A stretch of 37,064 nucleotides of DNA from Spongospora subterranea (taxonomy: Eukaryota > Endomyxa > Phytomyxea > Plasmodiophorida > Plasmodiophoridae): positions 1 through 37,064 of the forward strand of contig OUQQ01000120.1 of NCBI GenBank assembly GCA_900404475.1. Reading direction: 5' to 3'. A program made the position numbers and the translations under genes. Shown here piece by piece: positions 31,805-37,064 of this stretch; the stretch's first letter is position 1; each line of letters begins with the position of its first letter. Under the pieces are notes generated by a model, which was not told the origin of the DNA, did no database searches, and saw only the letters and a program-made list of their open reading frames with translations.

Positions 31805-33153
31805 ATGTCGTATTCATTAACATCGATATCCCCGTTTATTGGATATGCTCTGTCGTTCCTGTCGTCAAGGGAAACTATCCCATTCGCTTGCGCCAGCCGA
31901 CAATACCGCCGCCTGGCCACCTCTGATGCCACCTGGCGATTACAATTGCAGCGTGATTTCCCGTCGTTACCGATGTCAATCAGTGCAATACGTCAAACCT
32001 ATATTGATCATGTTCATCGTCTCCGTCTCCATCTTCTCTGTAATCGATATCCGCCGCACCGTATCTCGTCAGCTCTTTTGATCACCAACCCGTCGCTTTC
32101 CTCCGATCAGAACAAGGTCGCAATCAACCACGTTAACCGGTCAATGCGATATCATACCGGTATTATTTTACACGACGAACGGCTGTTATTCCCTAAGTTT
32201 ACAAGCTACATCATCGCATGTATGTGGAATCGTCATCAGAACTGCACTGTGGTCAATTATGGTGATGGGAGTCATAATATCAATAGGATCATGAAGATCG
32301 TCACGACCGTTGATCAACTCTGTCAATTCGATAATGACGCAATCGTATCATCGACCACGAACCCCGAATCGGATCTCCTTCTGCATAAAGCTCACCGATC
32401 ATATCAGTCGTTCGCGTTATGCAATATCGATGGGCAACAGATGTGGGATTTGTGGTACAATTCCGAGGAAGTTCGTTATCGGGAGTTTCCTGAACCGGGT
32501 GGATTACGTCGGGCACTAGTGTCGGCGCTGATTGCCCCATCTGTCACAATACGATACTGGATACTGTTCGCGCGTCTCCATCGGTACGATCACCAATTGC
32601 GCAGGCGATACGAACGCCAGATCACGTTCGTGGACATCGGTGGACACTCTACTGCCGATAAACGTTTTCCCCAAGTCCAGTTAGCTTTATCGAATGAGCT
32701 GCGACATCTCGATCGTAATTCTGTAATTATCACTCACAACCATCATTCCCCCGAATTCTATAGCTGTTTAAAATCAAATACAGTCGATGGTTTGTCGGAA
32801 CACATTGGGCCCATTATGCATTGTTTGGCCTTTGGAGACTTTGATTGTCGGTCACCACGTCTGTATTATCATGCCAACACCGTTTGTCATTTTCACTTTA
32901 CGTGACGGCGACGCTTGACGTTACTTGGGTGTTGATGTGACCGTATATGTGTGTATATGATATTTAGGGACGGAGATCACGTCATGCCCTGGTACGAGAA
33001 GTGTCGGCCACGGTTGGGAATGATGCCGGACGGGCCAGTAATGTGTTCGTGATCGGAACGATCACCAATAAATCCACGGCGGCGGAGACCCTGGCTACGC
33101 TCCGGTTTCTTCATAGCATTCATTCATCATCGGCGCTTCCCCTCAAAACATGA
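31805..33153 (+). CDS. F-box protein with degenerate kinesin-like motor region
   Basis: Exon 1 is 31805-32881 and exon 2 is 32968-33153, joined in phase 0 by an 86-nt GT-AG intron; together 420 residues. Without splicing the frame stops at 32905. Residues about 8-55 look like an F-box (IGYALSFLSSRETIPFACAS, then SDATWRLQLQRDFP). The remainder follows the order of a kinesin motor: LFPKFTSYIIACMWNRHQNC then TVVNYGDGSHNIN where kinesins have TVxAYGQTGSGKT (residues 148-160); YQSFALCNIDGQQMWDLW like the SFLEIYNExxxDLL strand; FVDIGGHS at 276-282 in place of LVDLAGSE; and in exon 2 SNVFVIGTITNKSTAAETLATLRF like the ISP..xxxETLxTLRFA end. The P-loop Gly-Lys-Thr/Ser is gone, so ATP hydrolysis is unlikely. 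The kinesin relation is by motif order and needs a profile search. Confidence 0.6.
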
Positions 33154-33543
33154 ATATCTCAATAGGGGTGAACGAGTTCAAAGGTTGCGTTATTGATCTA
33201 CAGTAGCAAACGCAGGTTTAGCAGCGGGTAGAAAACGGAGCTTCAGTAACAAAGATCAGATCAACGTCTGAATGACACGAAAATTTGATACAGCGATTGC
33301 AGTGTTGTTTATTGACGGCTGTGCACTGCCTGAATATGATGTCGTCGAATCGCGGCGAATGTGATCACAACCTCGTTTCGACTCTCACGATACCACGTGC
33401 TTCTTTGGACAATTTTGTTGAAATTACCCGCAAATTTATTGGATGTTTTTGCCTAAAGCTTAAATCTCTTGTACCTACTCGTCTAGATCTGATTGAACAA
33501 AATCCTGAACCGAAAAAGATCTTTCAAAATTTTTGATTGTCGT
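33154..33543. other. Convergent spacer
   Basis: Lies between the F-box/kinesin-like gene and the convergent deacetylase gene. An open frame at 33285-33536 has no recognisable feature and I do not call it. Confidence 0.45.
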
Positions 33544-34416
33544 TTATTTTTGTTCTTTTCGTGGTAGATAAATACCCTTTCCTGGTTTAGGTCCTGTTCC
33601 GCCACCAGTGCAAATCGCCTCATTACACCCATCGTAGCATTCCTGGCCCGAGACGAATTTGTAGTTCAATTCGTGGAAGTAGTGGAAGATCATCGCGATC
33701 AGGTTGGGGCGGTTAACGAACATCGAGTCGTGCAGCAATATGACGGCGCCGTTTCCGATTCCCACATTCTTCTCGAAATCATTCCGCAGACGGTCAAAAA
33801 CTTTGTCCTCCGATTCAGATTTACTGGAGCTGTCGTTAGGCTCAACTGTAAAACTCAGTCAGAATTGTGCCCCATTTTCAATATTCAATAGAGCATTGCA
33901 TTGGCAACGGCACTTACCATTCCATTGAGCGATAATGAGATTTCGATCCGTTGAGATGTAATCGGCCTCTTTATCGGTCAGAACGCCGAATGGCGGACGG
34001 AATAGGGTTGGCTTAATGCCGCATCCCTTCATGAACTCAACAGTCTTGTCGATCGATTTCCCAATGATGTCCAGACTCGTTCCCTTCTTGATCATCTTAT
34101 GATCCCAGCCGTGAACGCCCCAGGTTGTGTCCGGCCGGTCGGCCTGAATCTCCTTGATCCTGTCGCAACGCCCATCCAGTTGTTTCTTGTCGTCGCCCAT
34201 GGCGGCCGGCGTCACAAAATATGTCCCCGGGATGTGGAGCTTGACGAGTTGGTCGTTAACCCTGTTGGAGGCGCCCCGGGCCAAGTCAGGACCATCGTCC
34301 AAAGTGATAGACACGACGCGGCGACCCTTTCCGCACGATGTAAACGCGCGAACTCTGCCTTGGACGGTGAAGATCGTCGTGGAGGCGAGCCCCAACAGCA
34401 GCAGTAACAGCTTCAT
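33544..34416 (-). CDS. Secreted polysaccharide (chitin) deacetylase, CE4
   Basis: Two exons (34416-33918 and 33845-33544) with a 72-nt intron encode 266 residues. The start MKLLLLLLGLASTTIFTVQG is a signal peptide, so the enzyme is exported to the wall or medium. The NodB homology domain shows its motifs in order: TLDDGP with D40 and D41, HGWDH with metal ligands H102 and H106, RPPFG at 140-144, AQWNVEP near 164-169 and ILLHD near 201-205. CE4 enzymes of this type remove acetyl groups from chitin or related polymers. After the domain there is a short cysteine-containing tail (CYDGCNEAICTGGG) and a Gly/Pro/Lys-rich end; no GPI signal or chitin-binding domain is visible. A decayed copy of exon 2 lies just upstream at 34610-34880. 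Confidence 0.92.
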
Positions 34417-34609
34417 TTTTTGTTCGAGCGAGGGTGATGAATCGTGATCAATTTTCTTTAAGATTACTGTCGCCGGTTTCCATAGCTTTCTTTACGATCA
34501 AGTGAGTCATTGTCCATTACCTTCCGGTCTCTCAGAACTTTCCTTCTAGCTGTCGGAAGAGGAGACCTGAGCTAGGATCTTGCCAAGCTTGGTGCTTGAC
34601 CTTGTTATA

Positions 34610-34880
34610 CGAATGTCAAAGCAATATCCATCATAGCACCCCGGACCCAAGATGACTCAAGAAGTTTAGTGTATGGAAGTAGTGGACGATCATCGATATC
34701 AGGTTGGCCCCCTAATTAAGGACAGGAAGTCATGTAGCAATATAAACGAACGGGCACCGTTCACGGTTCCCACATTCACTCAACAATTTCCCGAATCCCG
34801 ATCCAAACAATTTAGTTCAGATTTATTGGAGTTGTCGTTGGGCGAGATTACCTTAGGATCCAGTTAGAATTGTGGGAGCT
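34610..34880 (-). pseudogene. Decayed copy of the CE4 deacetylase exon 2
   Basis: On the plus strand, GGAAGTAGTGGACGATCATC (34675) matches GGAAGTAGTGGAAGATCATC (33675), and similarity continues through CAGGTTGG, CATGTAGCAATAT / CGTGCAGCAATATGAC, TTCCCACATTC, CAGATTTA(T/C)TGGAG(T/C)TGTCGTT and AGAATTGTG to about 34870. This covers exon 2 and the intron of the intact gene in the same order and orientation, about 1 kb away. Small deletions and stops break the reading frame. No copy of exon 1 could be recognised beyond it, so the duplication was partial or exon 1 is too decayed. Confidence 0.8.
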
Positions 34881-35520
34881 CACCCTTTGAAGATAAAGTT
34901 TCGCACCATTTGCTCGGACAAATCCTCAGTCTTAGTATATTGCGATCAAATTTGTTCAGATCTTGATGTCGTGGATGTTCGGGAGTGATTAGAGGTGACA
35001 GGGATACATTCGATAAATCTGTCGTGTGTAAATTTGGCACGAGGAAGGTCAATACAGAAAAAAACCTCCTATTAAGCCTACTTTTGATACGCCCAAAAAA
35101 CCCCACTTTTATTGAGAGCCCAATCAATTTTCAAGCGGGAGACTTGGAACGCTGCCGTACAGAAACTGTACGAAGAATGTCAACTGTGCTATGATCGTGG
35201 GTTTGTGAAATCCCGACCCATTCAGATGTCTCAACGTATTGAGGTAGCGATGCCTGTGTCGTCGCGTTGGCGAATTTCATTGCCATCCTGGAGTGAGAAC
35301 CGTTAGACATTCTTTACCTCAACACATTAAACATCTGCATGGATCGGGATTTTTAATGCTCACGATCATAGCACACTTGATCTTCTGCGTCAAACTCCCA
35401 TGCCTCCAGACCAAAGGGCTCGCCTCCCCAGATTGTACTGTATATCATATCGGTAAACCCAGCACCGATCCTGATCTGTTACAATATTGTGGTTGTGTGA
35501 TCCTCGCAAATATCATGTAG
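34881..35520. other. Region without a supported gene
   Basis: Several overlapping short frames on both strands, none with a family match. The frame about 35112-35306 (RETWNAAVQKLYEECQ, then CYDRGFVKSRPIQMSQ) looks somewhat protein-like and may be a relic exon. Nothing can be named. Confidence 0.3.
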
Positions 35521-35539
35521 CGATGAGACCCCAATTTAG

Positions 35540-36300
35540 CGGCGCCGTATTCTATTCAAACACCCTGTCGAGTTTCGGCTGGATGGATTCGGCAAACAGT
35601 TGCGATTTTATACAGACATTATGCATTTGATGGTCAAGTTTTGGATAACTTACGTGCAGTAAAAACCGGCGCACACGTTTTCATCCTGGATTCCTCGTCA
35701 GGAGTGTATTCACACCTTGATCTTGTTGTTATGACGTCTCCAATTGTTATGGCCCCCGTTGCCAGCACTGGCCACTGGCTATGGTATCAGAGATGACAAA
35801 ATCTTATCGTGCTCACTTCGCTGAGTATTCTGGAGGTAGTAAGACGGTTGTTTAGACATTACCGAAACAAATATGGGAGGCTGTCCTCAAAGACGTAGCA
35901 GGCGTAGAAGGTTTTGGCAACCTCAAAAAAAATGCACTGAAAAAACAGCTTACAGCCACTTTTAGAGACACTGAAACTGGGGACGCCAACGATGGAAAGA
36001 ATGATCAAGCAGTCCTACAGAATGATAATCTGGTCGAGATCTGAAACAATCCGACAGGTATGCGTCGCGAAACGCTCTCGTGAAGGCATCCTCTCGGGAA
36101 TTGCCAAAGCCCAGCCAGATCTTCCCAAGAATTCTCGCTCAAGTACCACTCAGTCAACTCCCACGAAAACTGATGCATATTCTCCTGTTCAATTTATTGC
36201 TGATACCATGGAATCTATGCTTCGTCAATGATTCAGCATGGACACAGGTAGAGCAAAGGCTGAGCAGCTTATTCAACTACACAATGCTGGAATAATAAAG
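35540..36300 (+). pseudogene. Fragmented coding relic of unknown family
   Basis: Protein-like pieces appear in changing frames: FDGQVLDNLRAVKTGAHVFI then LDSSSGVYSHLDLVVMTSP near 35610-35745, then MTKSYRAHFAEYSGGSKTVV, a stop, LPKQIWEAVLKDVAGVEGFG and NLKKNALKKQLTATFRDTET to about 36040. After a shift, the frame 35992-36231 reads KAQPDLPKNSRSSTTQSTPT. Stops and shifts mean it is not a working gene as read. The LVVMTSP piece recalls a segment of Crinkler-type proteins known from chytrids and oomycetes, but this is weak. No donor or acceptor set joins the pieces cleanly. Confidence 0.35.
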
Positions 36301-36873
36301 ACAGAAGAGCCGCTGGAAGAATGAATGCTGTGCCATATTTTGATTTGCCTTTCTGTGCAACTTCAAAGGTTTCCGAAATGATGGGAAACACCAGATGCAA
36401 TGTGGTGGACGCTGAAGATAAGCTCTCATGGGGCTGTGATCAAGAATAAACGTGTTGGCACATTCATAAAAACCAGACACGCTTATTAAATTTGTTATTC
36501 GAATCTCATCAGGATTTGCATAAAATAAAAGCTAAACGAACGGAGGTGAAGATGTACGGAATAGTAATTTAATGTAGAAATAAAAGAAGACTACTAGGAT
36601 TACAAGGGATCGTTCCAAAGATTTGATTTGATTTCCGCGATTAAAAGTCCCGAATCCGTCAACTATCGACCACTCCTGATCGGGAAGCAGTGATAAGAGT
36701 TTTGTCTGGCAAGCATGGCACCACCGCAACGGCTAAATGCCTTGCCGCTGAATCCCTGATGATGAAGGGCCAGGCGAAGATGGCGCCACATTACCGAGCC
36801 GTATCTAACACAGTACCTAACGGAGTTGCTGGCTGGTTGCCCGATTATCATCGATTGCGTCCAAGAAAGGATC
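36301..36873. other. Intergenic region before the right-edge gene
   Basis: No supported gene on either strand; open frames are short. The end of this stretch should hold the promoter of the gene that starts at 36874. Confidence 0.4.
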
Positions 36874-37064
36874 ATGGCAATGCGAGGACGATTTAGCGGC
36901 GCATCGACGTCGGATGGGTCCGATTACCAACACAGACAAAAGGTGGCCGACCATTACCGCCAATCGGCAATGGCCCGCGATCGCCTTCGTCTTCTATTCC
37001 GAGCCGATCTGGCTCTGTTTCTTCCAGCTATTGCCTACGCCACTACTCCAAGTAATATTCAAAA
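36874..37064 (+). CDS. 5' end of an unidentified gene (partial)
   Basis: An ATG at 36874 opens a frame that stays open to the edge of the window (63 codons): MAMRGRFSGASTSDGSDYQH, then VADHYRQSAMARDRLRLLFR and ADLALFLPAIAYATTPS. It starts with a Ser-rich polar stretch, then an amphipathic basic helix and a short hydrophobic run. A second in-frame ATG lies two codons downstream. I cannot name a family from this piece. The coding assignment rests on the open frame and protein-like composition only. Confidence 0.45.
   Translation, partial: MAMRGRFSGASTSDGSDYQHRQKVADHYRQSAMARDRLRLLFRADLALFLPAIAYATTPSNIQ

Noticed and set aside
31805..32905. Single-exon 366-residue gene
   Set aside because: A phase-0 intron at 32882-32967 joins it to a second exon with a kinesin-like ending that otherwise has no start.
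33673..33928. Plus-strand frames antisense to the deacetylase exon 2
   Set aside because: The conserved protein is on the minus strand; the similar frame at 34673 exists only because exon 2 was duplicated.

Overview
The window looks like nuclear DNA of a flagellated (zoosporic, chytrid-like) fungus. Genes sit close together on both strands and are split by short GT-AG introns, mostly 46-65 nt, often with a CTAAC-like branch site. A CFAP44 axonemal gene indicates motile flagella. A CE4 chitin-deacetylase-type enzyme, a CK2 catalytic subunit, gamma-tubulin complex protein 4 and a PP4-type phosphatase fit a fungus. The genus cannot be told from the sequence alone.

Layout. 1-2660 holds a decayed Ty1/copia retrotransposon (integrase tail, reverse transcriptase and RNase H, broken by stops and shifts). 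3080-3502 encodes a small secreted orphan. 4267-6246 is a frameshifted Mutator-like (MULE) transposase on the minus strand, flanked by repeat-rich DNA, including an 84-bp inverted repeat and a 106-bp tandem repeat at 7222-7545. 7846-8786 encodes a second secreted orphan. From about 8.8 kb to 34.4 kb the DNA is a conserved gene block: an atypical Rab-like GTPase (-), CK2 alpha (-), a small ORF (-), a DDB1/MMS1-like propeller protein (-), mitochondrial methionyl-tRNA formyltransferase (-), mitochondrial beta-ketoacyl synthase (+), PP4 catalytic subunit (+), GCP4 (-), CFAP44 (+), an LRR/ankyrin protein (+), an F-box protein with a degenerate kinesin-like region (+), and a secreted polysaccharide deacetylase (-). 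From 34.6 kb on there is a decayed copy of the deacetylase exon 2 and broken coding sequence. The start of one more gene runs off the right edge.

How the genes relate. Two divergent pairs stand out. FMT and beta-ketoacyl synthase share a 254-bp intergenic region, and both act in mitochondria. GCP4 and CFAP44 share a 604-bp region, both concern microtubules or axonemes, and the region contains a perfect 10 x 15-bp minisatellite. The candidates for undescribed biology are the F-box/kinesin-like fusion without a P-loop (31805-33153), the GCP4 with a large beta-rich insertion, and the Rab-like GTPase with altered switch residues. All gene models were spliced by eye, with reading phase checked at each junction except where stated.
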